64,000 nucleotides of DNA, taken from positions 11,594,001-11,658,000 of the forward strand of contig NC_087096.1 of assembly GCF_963855985.1 (NCBI RefSeq), read 5' to 3'. Each line of letters begins with the position of its first letter. Positions within the stretch are counted from its first letter, which is position 1. Of the stretch, positions 12,551 through 22,838 are shown one piece after another. A program made the position numbers and the translations under genes. A model generated the notes under the pieces. The model saw only the letters and a program-made list of their open reading frames with translations, was not told where the DNA came from and did no database searches. The stretch is from Ostrinia nubilalis (taxonomy: Eukaryota > Arthropoda > Insecta > Lepidoptera > Crambidae).

Positions 12551-12640
12551 AAACACGGACAGCTTGAAGCAGCCAGAATCGACAGCTTCAAGCAGCGACT
12601 GCATTGTAAACTGTAGTATTCTAAGCTAGCTGTCCGTGTA
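12550..12640. repeat. Small inverted repeat (possible mini-MITE)
   Basis: AACACGGACAGCTT near 12550 is matched in reverse complement by AAGCTAGCTGTCCGTGT at about 12624-12640. That is a 12-13 bp inverted pair enclosing about 70 bp, with an inner CAGCTTgAAGC duplication. Too short to classify. Confidence 0.4.
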
Positions 12641-12795
12641 TGTTTTTTATGTGATAGGTGGCAGATAGTTTGGGGAACTGGTGGGCCTAAGTCAATCAAT
12701 TGAAAATTGTACTTAAATACGTGATATTGCTTTATCGTTGCTAAAATCAATACCTAATGTAAATAAACACAATAAAGATCTTTGATACTCTATTG

Positions 12796-12805
12796 AAAAG
12801 GATAT
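12796..12805 (-). other. U12-type AT-AC 5' splice site
   Basis: Immediately after the exon the minus strand reads ATATCCTTTT, matching the U12 5' splice-site consensus ATATCCTTT. It follows ...ACC AAT CC, giving a phase-2 intron after the conserved NP of the T-type channel N-terminus. No GT donor exists in this interval before the in-frame TAG, which supports the AT-AC reading. Confidence 0.75.
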
Positions 12806-13041
12806 GGATTGGTGATCAGCTTGAGACACCAACTCCTGGGCCTGGTGTCCTGCGTCATGTACCGGAGCGCGACCGGGGTGAAGCCGGGGTACGGCAGGCC
12901 CTGCCCCGCCGTACTCTCCGTACTCATCCCCCCCTCCGAGTCCGAGTCCCCCCCGTCGGACTCAGACCCCCCATTCGAGTCCGACTCATCCCCCCCTTCC
13001 CGGTACCCGTAGTAAGGCATCCTCTCCCTTTCTCCCGACAT
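12806..13041 (-). CDS. Ca-alpha1T: T-type voltage-gated calcium channel alpha-1, first coding exon
   Basis: This encodes the cytoplasmic N-terminus of the pore-forming alpha-1 subunit of a low-voltage-activated (T-type, Cav3) calcium channel, a plasma-membrane protein. The 78 complete codons start MSGERERMPYYGYREGG. An acidic Ser/Asp/Gly-rich stretch follows (about residues 17-47), then LPYPGFTPVALRYMTQ and DTRPRSWCLKLITNP. The last block is the conserved Cav3 motif (LPYP...TRPRxWCLxxxxNP) that precedes the first transmembrane segment. The ATG is preceded directly by an in-frame TAG, so it is the first possible start in this exon. The exon is GC-rich against AT-rich flanks. Reading past 12806 gives YPFQ-stop, so splicing is required. 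The rest of the channel is not visible in the window. Family assignment is strong; the gene symbol follows Drosophila usage. Confidence 0.85.
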
Positions 13042-13208
13042 CTACCTAAATTATAAGCTCATTTTTAGAACAGTCTTATGCTACTTAATCATGGTTGGTT
13101 CAACTGTTTAGGTACGTGTCCGGTTGTATTCGTAGCGAGTGAGATAACTGCTCCGACCATAGAGTTGAGGATTGCTGCATGGTTGACGGGCACACGCACT
13201 GAATTTAT
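13042..13208 (-). other. Probable 5'-UTR part of the Ca-alpha1T exon, with upstream ORFs
   Basis: Between a strong acceptor and the ATG lies a 167-base leader with several upstream ATGs. One uORF of 26 codons runs 13180-13100. Another of 23 codons runs 13160-13089. A short ATG-AGC-TTA-TAA lies just before the start. A weaker acceptor (AATTTAG) directly before GTAG-ATG could shorten the leader to four bases, so the exon edge is not certain. Confidence 0.5.
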
Positions 13209-13226
13209 CTGAAACAAAGGAAAAAT
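13209..13226 (-). other. Splice acceptor upstream of Ca-alpha1T start
   Basis: The minus strand reads TTTTTCCTTTGTTTCAG, a good pyrimidine tract with CAG, ending at 13209. It implies an untranslated first exon further right, which I could not locate. Confidence 0.55.
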
Positions 13227-14506
13227 ATTGTTAATTTAAGGGCTATTTTAGCTGAGCGATAAGTCAAAAATCAACAAAATGTCGCCTTAATGGCCCAGCC
13301 TGTCTGTTTAAATTTCATTCCGCCGTAAGGAGAATGGCAGCTGAGGTTGGTTAAATTAACGAATCAGCTGAGCTGTCTGCGTAATAGGAATCGTCATTTC
13401 AATGTTACCTATTCATTGAAATAAAGAAAGAAGACGAAAAATAATTCCTTAAATTTTAAACTTGTATTCAATATCATATGTTACCTAGTAAAAATTTTGT
13501 ATCAAAAAGTGCTCTCAAAACTATCTTCATTGAAAGAGTTACTTTTATCAACGTGAACATTTTACGGTAAAACATTTTGAACTCGTTGGAAGACTGGAAA
13601 TTTCATAAAACAAAATGTATTTTCTCTCCAATTTTGTTGTCACCTACTTACATACGTAATAGGGTGAACGGGGGAAAATTGGACGGCCCAGCCAAAGTAC
13701 TGTCGTTATATTTAAACTCAGGCAAACTAACCTTACATGAAACATTAATATTTTGCGCTATTGGCTTCAAAATGTTCATCGCTTATTTCTATTTTACGTG
13801 GAATTTTGCCTACACTAGAAATCATGACCTAAATATTTAAAAAATGTTTTTAATAAAAGTTTACTTTTCAGAGTATGTCATTTAGATACTAATAATGATG
13901 AAACAGTTGTACTGTAAACTTCAGCATGCGCTATAAAATAAATTTAATTCAAAAACTACGGACAGCCATGTACCAACTTTTTGGCATAGATCGATAGTTG
14001 CCTTAAAGTCCACGCGTCTGCATATCCAAACATATTTTATTGCCCCTTAAGTGGGTGCCACTTAAGTCCCCGTCGGCGTACCCCTACGACAGCCCGGAGA
14101 TAGTCTGACACCGGGAAGATTAATACTCTTTCACCCCTAGTCGGATATTGGTAAACTACTTTTCAATTTTCTTTGCTGCTTCATAAGTGATCTATTTCTT
14201 TTGTAACTTTTGTTCTGTAGGCTACTACATACACGCTAGTGTACGAGTAATTTATTGTAAGTAATTTCAAACCACTCAGCTAAAAGCCTGTAATTTCAAA
14301 GTCTAAACAGAGAACAAACACAGTACAAAGAACACACATTAGTACAAAAATACAGACTAATCGAATACTCAAACCATCACAGGCAGGGCAGGGTTAGATC
14401 GAATCAATATTCTTTTTTATTGAACCTATCACTACCATTTTGGTTCGGGACTTGACTCATATCTCCCACTTCCGCGTAATAATAATGGTTCTAATTGACC
14501 CAACCT
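13227..14506. other. Non-coding stretch, presumed 5'-UTR intron
   Basis: An 87-codon plus frame at 13577-13840 has no motif. A GC-richer patch at about 14045-14120 (CCCCTTAAGTGGGTGCCACT onward) looks like an unrecognised repeat fragment. Confidence 0.4.
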
Positions 14507-14752
14507 ACCGTACGGTCAGAGTAAATACAATTGAGTAGGTCATCTTCATAGAAACGCCCGAGCGCGGTTTGTATGTGCACGCACACACTGACAAAATTTA
14601 GCGTGGATTAGCAGTGAGGTGCAGGTGCGCTGAATTTTGTCAGCGTGTGCGTGCGCGCCGCATACCTAAGTATTGGCGCGCGCTCACATACAAACCGCGC
14701 TCGGTGCGTTTCTGTGAAGATGACCTACTCATTGTATTTACTCTGGTACGGT
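14507..14752. mobile_element. 246-bp fold-back MITE
   Basis: The left end ACCGTACGGTCAGAGTAAAT and the right end ATTTACTCTGGTACGGT are inverted. The arms continue through GTAGGTCATCTTC/GAAGATGACCTAC, the CGCGGTTTGTATGTG pair and a TGACAAAATTTA pair. The arms are about 95 bp with a short, partly degenerate centre. Unusually GC/CpG-rich for the region. No clear target duplication. Confidence 0.75.
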
Positions 14753-15363
14753 GGCCGCAAGCACGCAAGCATTCAGTAAACATTTTATTGCTTCCTCCCG
14801 CACTGATTACTCATTTCGCTAATAATAATATTGACTTATATTATTGACTTATGCTCAACAAGTTCCCGCAAGCCAACACTAAATTACGCGGTGGGCTCTG
14901 TTGGTACGTAGTATAGCCGTAGTAGGTACCTATTATCATGGCATGGTAAAGTGAAACTAATATTTGAACTTATCTGATTTTAGCGCCTTACCGCAATATA
15001 TTCCTCGTATAAATACTGTAAATCTTTAAAATTCTACTACTTAGGTACTATATCTTCATTTAAAATAAGATTACGTTTCTACAAGAAGTAACTATATTTT
15101 GTGTACCTATCTAAAATAGTGTTCTATCAATAAATAAACTGTCTAGAAAGCTTACAAAAACTTTATTTACCCTTTAACTTTGACCTAGATAAAGATTTTG
15201 AGTTTTCAGATTTTCACTTTACGTACTCGGAAGAGACATCCTTAGTTTCCTTTTCATTCTGTATTAACTTAGAAACTTCTCGTATAAGACGTATTAGGAA
15301 TATTTAAGTAGGTACCCTGATAAATTCACGCAATAAAATAAATGAGAAATAAATTCCAACAAA
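14753..15363. other. Non-coding stretch
   Basis: AT-rich, no frames of note and no shared repeats seen. Confidence 0.4.
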
Positions 15364-15562
15364 AAGCGTGGCCGAACGGTGAATGGTGCCGGTCTGGCCA
15401 GCTCGAGATCTGAGGAACGCTAGTTCGAACACAACACAAGATCCAAAAAATAAGAAGATTTATCTAATCTTTTGACATTGCGCTCAGATGTGAAGGAAAA
15501 CGTATGAAAATCTTATGCTGACATGCCCACTTAATATCGTCGTAATGGTTTGGGAATAAAGT
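15364..15562 (+). mobile_element. tRNA-derived SINE
   Basis: A tRNA-like head begins GCGTGGCCGAACGGTGAATG, with A-box-like TGGCCGAACGGT. AGTTCGAACAC about 50 bases on serves as a B box. A body follows with GATGTGAAGGAAAACGT and CTTATGCTGACATGCC, similar to bodies of lepidopteran SINEs. It is not a functional tRNA. The 3' end is set roughly at the GGGAATAAAG stretch. Confidence 0.55.
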
Positions 15563-17723
15563 TACAAGGACAGCTGGGTCGTATGACTAAGTTGACCATA
15601 TTCCACCTAAATGCAGGACATCACTAAATCAGGAAATAATTAAAGGCCTTTGATTATTATACTAAAAGGTTGGGTATCTTTGTACGATAGAGAAGATAAC
15701 AAGTAGGTATATTATTTTAGTAAACAAAATTACTTAGATTAAATGTTGAAGTTTTATGTTGGGTGACAAGATTTTTTACCACTTTAAACATGAGTTCTTT
15801 AGGAAGAAAACAGGAGGTGGGCGGTGGGTGTTTCAAGAGCATAGAAATTGCACGGGTAGAGTAACCAAAAGCGAGATTTTGTTCTACAAAACGGGACGTG
15901 TGGTCACTTTCCGTATGACCCACCTACCCATTTTATTCCCGTCCATCACATCCTCGTTTATGTCTGATAAGACACCTGGAGATAAAAAGTCGGAAGAACC
16001 AGGGACGTGCAAGTGTGATGGACCGTAGCATATTGCGGTGATTCGGGAATCATGCCGCCATACTGCGACGGTGAAACTTTTATGGCTTTAAGAGAGCGTG
16101 TCATGGCCAATTTATGATTGCGCCACTGATTTGGGATTGAGAGGGATGGAAAGGGCAGATTGTTTTTAAAGAAACACTCAAATTCTAAAAAAAAATCTTT
16201 TTGTGTAGTGAACATTCTTTAGTTAACGACCTATGACTCTCTTCCACCTTAGTTAATTTACTAAACCTGTACTCTGATCTAGTTTAATTGATTTTATTTT
16301 CGCATCTAGCTCATAATTTTTTAGATATTTGAACGAACTAAACACAGTTCTTTGTTGACAATAATCATAATCTATGTGGAGTGTTCACACACAAATTGAT
16401 ATTTGACGATACACATCTTCAAATGAACCGCCTAGTATTCCAAAAGGGGTGCACGTACCATTAACAGCCGCAATGAAATCGTGACCACACTAGGCGCGTT
16501 TACTGGCTATAACAACCGCTATCAACCGAAGCGTTTGTCACAACGAACATTGATACAGAAGGGTTCATCCTCTATCATTTTGTAACATCCTTGTAAAGTA
16601 CGGCCAACTAGCAGCGATACAAAAGGTCGATACGACTGTCGAGTTGACAATATATTCTGTCTCTTCCCATCTTGTGTATTTGTCGTAATTTCTCGTTCTC
16701 CCGCCAAAATATGTCAAAGTCAGACGGGTTCACCCATGACATTAGGATTGTTTACATTTGGTATCGCTTCTCGTTGGCCGTACTTTACTTAATCAGTTGA
16801 AATAGATATTAGTCAAAGGAGGGCTCTCAAGACTGTCTTTTATACCAAACCGAATTAGTTAAGGAGAATCATTTGCAAAGAATCGCCACAAGGTTCGAGA
16901 AGAAAAATCCCATCCAGGTAGAGTGATCAACTAACTACAAGATATTAATTGGACATGCGAGCACAACTATATTTAAACAAAAGATACCCTATTTTCAGCA
17001 ATGTAGGGCAGAAATTGCTATGGTTCTCACTCGCCAATTTAAATTGTGTTTTTGATACAGTAAACCCGGTTTGCCAAAAAAGTCTCTTAAATTCCATACA
17101 AACACATTTGTTACAGAATATACATCTGTGTGCTCTAAACTTTCTTTTAAAATCTTTAAAATGTATAAAAAGTTTTCATTACAAATTATTGGCTTATTGA
17201 ATCAAGAAAACATCAAGGTGGGTCAATGAGAAATGAGTCCACTGAATTAACGTCCACCATACCGTGTACTCATATTTGTACCTAGCTAATAAGCCCTCAA
17301 CATAGCTTTAATAAAGATGGAGCGGTAAACTTGCGGGTATCGATATAAAATTAACGTGCAGCCGTTTGGCAAGCCCAAGCGTTTGAGCGAGCTTGATTAC
17401 CGCCTATAAAAACGCTGTTAGTGCCCGAAATCGCTTCTGCGAGCTGTACAATTGCAGTGAACTGCACGAAGAATGCTTTTCATCTCGTAATACGATGGTT
17501 TATCGAATAAGATTTGAGTAAGAGGACAAGTTTTGAGTTCACGTTAATTCACTTAAGTACTTATCTTTTTATGGCGGAAAAGAGACGTGTTGCTTTTTGT
17601 TATGTAGGTATGTACCTACCTAATTTGACAAGTGTAATCTAGTTATAGATGTTGAAGTAGTGGCAAGGAAAGTTATATTTAGACGTATTATTATAACATT
17701 AACAAAAAAATATATGAAATTAC
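15563..17723. other. Non-coding stretch
   Basis: Overlapping frames of 61-90 codons at 15717-16215, 16522-16707 and 16949-17200 occur on both strands. None carries a motif. No element ends found. Confidence 0.4.
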
Positions 17724-17849
17724 TAAGGCTGGGTTGTACCATCATATTTTAACTTTGACAAACGTCAAAAATCTGTCAAACTACATACAAAAAACACCGG
17801 TTAACATCATAGTTACGGTCAAAGTTAGGTGGTGCAACTCAGCCTTAGT
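17724..17849. mobile_element. MITE-A copy 4
   Basis: TAAGGCTGGGTTGTACCATC to GGTGGTGCAACTCAGCCTTA. The interior has TTTGACAAACGTCAAAAATC and an inverted ATAGTTACGGTCAAAGTTAG. Nearly consensus. Confidence 0.85.
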
Positions 17850-18660
17850 AACTAAAAAAATTGGTTTCATTCTATTTTTGATCTAGACATTTCCTATTCT
17901 GGCTTATTGCATAATTAATTGGTCTGTTTAATATTCGTATAATCTAGGTCTCTAGCTAGACCCTAAAAAAAAGTCAGAATCTTTATATTACTCTAGCGTA
18001 AGTAATATACATTCGGACACCATACGGCCCGTAATATGGCGTGTTATCTATTATGCATATCTCATTTCCCACATCTGAGGGTCGGAACATTTGTACCCGT
18101 CGTCGAGACCATGGGCCTTAATGTATGTTTTTGCTAAACGATGATAAAGGTCATTTTTTGTTACCACTGTACCAAATTGAGTGTAAATATCTTACACAAA
18201 ATAGAATAGACTCCAGATTGTTAGAATGAAATAACGCCAGGTTAAATGTAACTAATATTTGAAAATTTAAACATTTACAGAACAAAAAAAGACAAAAGTA
18301 TGTTTGTTCTTACAGTTTTCACTCCAACGTGCGCTATTACTTCACTGAACAAATTAGATACCTGTGGTCCTTAGTGTTCTGTTTAAGTTAAATGTAGATA
18401 CTCGTATATTTCACAAGTAACTAATTTATGAAAACAACCAAGCAAAATTTTCCACCAATCGTTCACGTACAGCTTTACTTTATTACTAAAACCTAAATAA
18501 CTAACGAACTTTGCCTCCGCGATTCAACTTTGCAAATCAACAACAAACGCAATAAAAACTTGAACCAGCTCTGCTTTATATCGAGGCTGTAGGAAATTCA
18601 ATTGTCAAAGTCATGAATATGAAGTAATAAAATGAGTAGGTAGTATTTTTCATGAGTATG
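17850..18660. other. Non-coding stretch
   Basis: Nothing supportable between MITE-A copy 4 and the large palindromic element. Confidence 0.4.
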
Positions 18661-19742
18661 AACTTTCCTGTTAGTCCAGTCAATAAAGCATTTATAGATG
18701 GAAATCCGTGGAACACAATTTTTGACTTCGGGACTTTATTTAGACTAGTTAGGAGGTGAACATAGCAAAAGTCCCCGCCCTTAGCCCTTGAGCCGGCGGG
18801 GTGAGGGGGGTTTAAAGGTACCACTTTTCGGTTTTTCGCTTAATCCTCGGAAACTATGCGTCCTAGTGACATGACTACTATGAACCAAAAAAAGCTTATT
18901 CAATTTGCTACAGGTGAGACAATCAAGTTTTTCTATATCTTTTATAGTTTTCACGGCATCTGCTCTAGAAGGTCTGTAATTTTGGAAATTTTATTTTTGT
19001 CTTACATGTTCCCATCAGGAGAAAATCGACTAAATCAACATTGAGCAAATATTTTAGACATGCGGAAGCATGTTAAGCCTAGTTCCAGGGAGAGGACTGC
19101 ACTGTGCGTATATTTAGACGAATCAATTGGAGCCACTTTTGATTCCACATCATTCAAAAACTACTGTGCATTAACACTTCAAATTTGGCTCATATGTTGA
19201 GACTTGCAAGATAAACATCAGCTTCAAATTTCATAAATATACCTCAAACGGTTCTTTAGGTATTGACGTCCAAAAATCTACATATCTGACCTATAGACCA
19301 AATTCTAACAACTTCCAGATGACCTTGAAGGTTCAAATTTGGCATACAGATAGGCAGATGTGTAAATACAAAGGAACAAATAAAAAACCAGTAAATTTTA
19401 ACATTTTACATTTTTAGATAGATTTTAGTGTTCTAAATGTCGATTTTTGAACGTCAATACCTAAATAACCGTTTGAGGTATATTTATGAAATTTGAAGCT
19501 GATGTTTATCTTGCAAGTCTCAACACATGAGCCAAATTTGAAGTGTTAATGCACAGTAGTTTTTCAGTGATGAGGAGTCAAAAGTGGCTCCAATTGGGTC
19601 GTCTAAATATACGCACGGTGCAGTCCCCTCCCTGGAACTAGGCTTAACGTGCTCCCGCATGTCTAAAATATTTGCTCAATGTTGATTTAGTCGATTTTCT
19701 ATTGATGGGAACATGTAAGACACAAATAAAATTTCCAAAATT

Positions 19743-19964
19743 CATAAAATTCATAAAATTCATTTATTTTTGCAAATAGGCTTTAAAAAAGCGCTTTTAC
19801 ACGTCCCAATATTAACCCTACCACTGCTTCGGGACAATAAATGGGCCAGTGCTGAGAAGAAGCAGCGCAAGAAACTCAGTCACTATTGTCAGCCTCCTTT
19901 TCAAGGTTTTACAGTCTTTAAAATATACAAATTATAGTCATAAGTATTAATGCGAGCTAGGCAG
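19743..19964 (-). other. LINE 3' UTR and simple-repeat tail
   Basis: After the ORF2 stop the 3' UTR carries a CTTCTTCTCAGCACTGGCCC block. Decayed relatives occur at about 40750-40815 (same strand) and 63105-63140 (opposite strand). The end is a short array of ATGAATTTT-like units (19743-19772). Confidence 0.7.
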
Positions 19965-22838
19965 TTAAACATTCCAAACATTTTTATCCTTTATATAATC
20001 ATCAACTTTATAGTAGCCCTTTTTCATTAAGGTGCTTTTGATATGTGCTTTAAATTTATGAATGGGCAATTCTACAACAGTTTGTGGTAATTTATTGAAA
20101 AGTTTAATACATTTCCCCATAAATGAATTACCAATCTTGTGCAGTCTGAAATTTGGAACGGCAAGTTTATTTTTGTTTCTTGTATTGAACTTGTGTAAAT
20201 CACTCTTTCTAGTAAATTGCTCTATATTTTTGCGAACATATAAAAGGTTTTCATAAATGAACTGTGAAGCTACTGTCAGTATATTAATCTCCTTAAAGAA
20301 TTCTCTCAAGGAAAATCGGGGTCCAAAGTTATAAATGGCCCGCACTGCTCTCTTCTGCAGAACGAACACAGTTTCAATGTCCGCAGCTGAGCCCCACAAC
20401 AATATGCCGTATGACATTATACTATGAAAATAGCTAAAATAAACTAGCCTTGCCGTTTCAATGTCAGTTAATTGCCTTATCTTTCTCACTGCAAAAGCAG
20501 CTGAACTGAGCCTTGCTGACAAGGTTTCAATATGAGGACCCCACTGAAGTTTAGAGTCTAAAGTGATTCCCAAGAATGTTGTGGAACTTATGCTATTTAA
20601 TGGTTCATTCTTCACCATCAATTGTGTGGGAACCTGCCTCACATTAGGTAAGGTAAATTTAATGCACTTAGTTTTGTTTGCATTTAACAATAAGTTGTTA
20701 ACAGTAAACCAATGCAAAACCTGTGAGAGTGTGTCATTTATATCATCAAGGTTTACTTTACCTCTATCAACTTTGAAAATGAGAGATGTGTCATCAGCAA
20801 ATAACACAATATCACATAGATCTTTTACAAAGTAGGGAAGGTCATTAATATAAATAAGAAATAGCAAAGGTCCCAATATCGATCCCTGCGGCACACCCAT
20901 GGTAAGAGGTGCTCCAGAAGACTCAGTTCCATTAATACAAACTTTTTGCTTTCTGCCTGTGAGATACGAGTTCAACAGATCAAGTGCCTCATCCGAAACA
21001 CCATAATGTCGCAATTTTTTTAGTAAGGTTTGGTGGTCTACACAATCAAACGCTTTTGAAAGGTCACAAAAAATACCAACAGCGTCTTTTTTACTCTCCC
21101 AAGCATCAAAGACGTGTTTCAGTAGTGCTACTCCAGCGTCAGTAGTACTTCTACCTTTGGTAAAACCAAATTGTTTATTGTGAAGTAATTTGTTGAAAAT
21201 AAAATGAGAAAGAAGTTGATGAAATATAATTTTCTCAAAAATTTTGCTAAGTACTGGTAAAATAGAAATCGGCCGAAAATTAGAGGGGTCACATTTATCA
21301 CCAGCCTTAAACAATGGGATTATTTTACTTAATTTCATTAAACTAGGAAAGCAACCTTGATCAATGCATGTGTTAAAAGTGAATGCAAGGTGAGGAGCTA
21401 TGGTGTCAATAATTGTCCCAATAATACTGACAGAGATTCCCCAAAGGTCCTCGGTTTTTTTCATATTCAATTCTCTGAAGGTTTTAATTACTGTATTACA
21501 ATCTATATGCCTGAACTGGAGTAGAGACTGGCACTCGGTGACATTAGATTTTAAGAGAGACTCTGCAAGAATTGGCGATGAATTTAATGCTTTAGTTGTT
21601 TCGGACGCAATGTTTGAGAAGAATGTCTCAAATGTGGTTGCAACATCTGTATCTGAATTTATAATTTCATTCCCGACTTTCAGTGAGAAGGTGTTATCCT
21701 TCGATTTATTTTTACATGTTTGTTTATTTATTATGTTCCACGTAGCCTTAGCTTTATTATTAGAATTCAAAATCATGTCTCGAAGATGATTCGATTTAGC
21801 AGCCACACAAACCTTTTTAAATATTTTCGAGTAATTTTTAACGTATTCTATAACATTCGGATCTTGCGTATCAGCTTTAAGTCTATATAATTCATACATT
21901 TTATTTCTACTCTTGTGAATGCCGGTTGTAGCCCAGTCGTCAAATTTACATTTTATCGAATTTATTCGGATCTTTTTCTGTGGGAATGTGGTTTTGAACT
22001 CATCACTCACTACACTGAATAGATCCTCATACATTCGATCAACATTATTGTCATTTATTATAAGTTTATCAATACTATCACAAATGTTTTTCTTGAATTT
22101 GTCAATTCGATTAGTTGTTATTGGCCTACAAACAACATCCACTGTACTAGGGACATGATGATGTTCAAATGTGGCCAATTGTCCACTATGATCTGAACTA
22201 AGGCAATTAATTATTGATTTACTTTGAATATTACAGTTACAAAAAATATTATCTAAGCAAGTAGCTGATGTTGGAGTGATTCTAGTAGGCTCATTGAAGA
22301 GGTTTAATAAGTTAAAAGATTTAAACAGGTTTAAGAATCTTATTTTATATTGAGTATTATCTAATAAATCTATATTAAAATCTCCACATACAACCACTTT
22401 CTTATTTGATTTAAATACCTTTTTTAAGACTTCCTCCATAGTGGATTCGAATAATTGGTAATTTGCAGATGGGGGCTTGTACACACTTATAATTATATAC
22501 TGCTCTAGCTCTGCACATGCAAGCTCAATAGTTCGTTCGACTGAGAGTGAAACAATATCTTTCCTTTCTTTGCATTTAAATTGGTTATTTAATAGTATGA
22601 GTGACCCCCCTCTAATAGCCGACTCCCTGGTGAACGAACTACAAACTTTATAATTACCTATATAAAACATTAATTCATATTTTTTAAGCCAATGTTCTGT
22701 TATGCATAATACGTGAACATTGTACTTTTTTAAAAACAATTCTAATTCTAATTCTTTGCCAGCCAGGCCTTGTAAATTTTGATGAACAATATTAAAACCT
22801 TTTAAAGACCTGTCTGTTGTCGTCCCTCTCAGTTTAAA
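19965..22838 (-). CDS. LINE ORF2: AP-like endonuclease / reverse transcriptase
   Basis: This is the enzyme for target-primed reverse transcription. The frame is open from 22838. There is no ATG until after the endonuclease start, so the product probably begins as a -1 fusion with ORF1. Before the TTG at 22739 it already encodes GFNIVHQNLQGLAGKE, the N-terminal Asn motif of AP-type endonucleases. Counting from that TTG, TEHWL is at 14-18, GDFNID at 119-124 and SDH at 182-184. RT motifs are NFRPIS (487-492), QFGFTKGRSTTDA (523-535), DLSKAFDCVD (559-568), GVPQGSILGP (615-624) and catalytic FADD (647-650). About 957 residues in all. No stops or frameshifts within. Several antisense frames over it are shadows. 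Confidence 0.9.
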   Translation of the reverse strand, partial: FKLRGTTTDRSLKGFNIVHQNLQGLAGKELELELFLKKYNVHVLCITEHWLKKYELMFYIGNYKVCSSFTRESAIRGGSLILLNNQFKCKERKDIVSLSVERTIELACAELEQYIIISVYKPPSANYQLFESTMEEVLKKVFKSNKKVVVCGDFNIDLLDNTQYKIRFLNLFKSFNLLNLFNEPTRITPTSATCLDNIFCNCNIQSKSIINCLSSDHSGQLATFEHHHVPSTVDVVCRPITTNRIDKFKKNICDSIDKLIINDNNVDRMYEDLFSVVSDEFKTTFPQKKIRINSIKCKFDDWATTGIHKSRNKMYELYRLKADTQDPNVIEYVKNYSKIFKKVCVAAKSNHLRDMILNSNNKAKATWNIINKQTCKNKSKDNTFSLKVGNEIINSDTDVATTFETFFSNIASETTKALNSSPILAESLLKSNVTECQSLLQFRHIDCNTVIKTFRELNMKKTEDLWGISVSIIGTIIDTIAPHLAFTFNTCIDQGCFPSLMKLSKIIPLFKAGDKCDPSNFRPISILPVLSKIFEKIIFHQLLSHFIFNKLLHNKQFGFTKGRSTTDAGVALLKHVFDAWESKKDAVGIFCDLSKAFDCVDHQTLLKKLRHYGVSDEALDLLNSYLTGRKQKVCINGTESSGAPLTMGVPQGSILGPLLFLIYINDLPYFVKDLCDIVLFADDTSLIFKVDRGKVNLDDINDTLSQVLHWFTVNNLLLNANKTKCIKFTLPNVRQVPTQLMVKNEPLNSISSTTFLGITLDSKLQWGPHIETLSARLSSAAFAVRKIRQLTDIETARLVYFSYFHSIMSYGILLWGSAADIETVFVLQKRAVRAIYNFGPRFSLREFFKEINILTVASQFIYENLLYVRKNIEQFTRKSDLHKFNTRNKNKLAVPNFRLHKIGNSFMGKCIKLFNKLPQTVVELPIHKFKAHIKSTLMKKGYYKVDDYIKDKNVWNV

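Noticed and set aside
1..12795. Second exon of the calcium channel
   Set aside because: I looked on the minus strand for a WFERVSM/LNCVTLGM-like segment preceded by a U12 acceptor and did not find one.
12793..13056. Two plus-strand Pro/Arg/Ser-rich frames over the calcium-channel exon
   Set aside because: They are antisense shadows of a conserved Cav3 N-terminus and have no motif of their own.
15364..15440. Functional tRNA gene
   Set aside because: A and B boxes are present but the cloverleaf cannot be completed, and the sequence runs into a SINE body.
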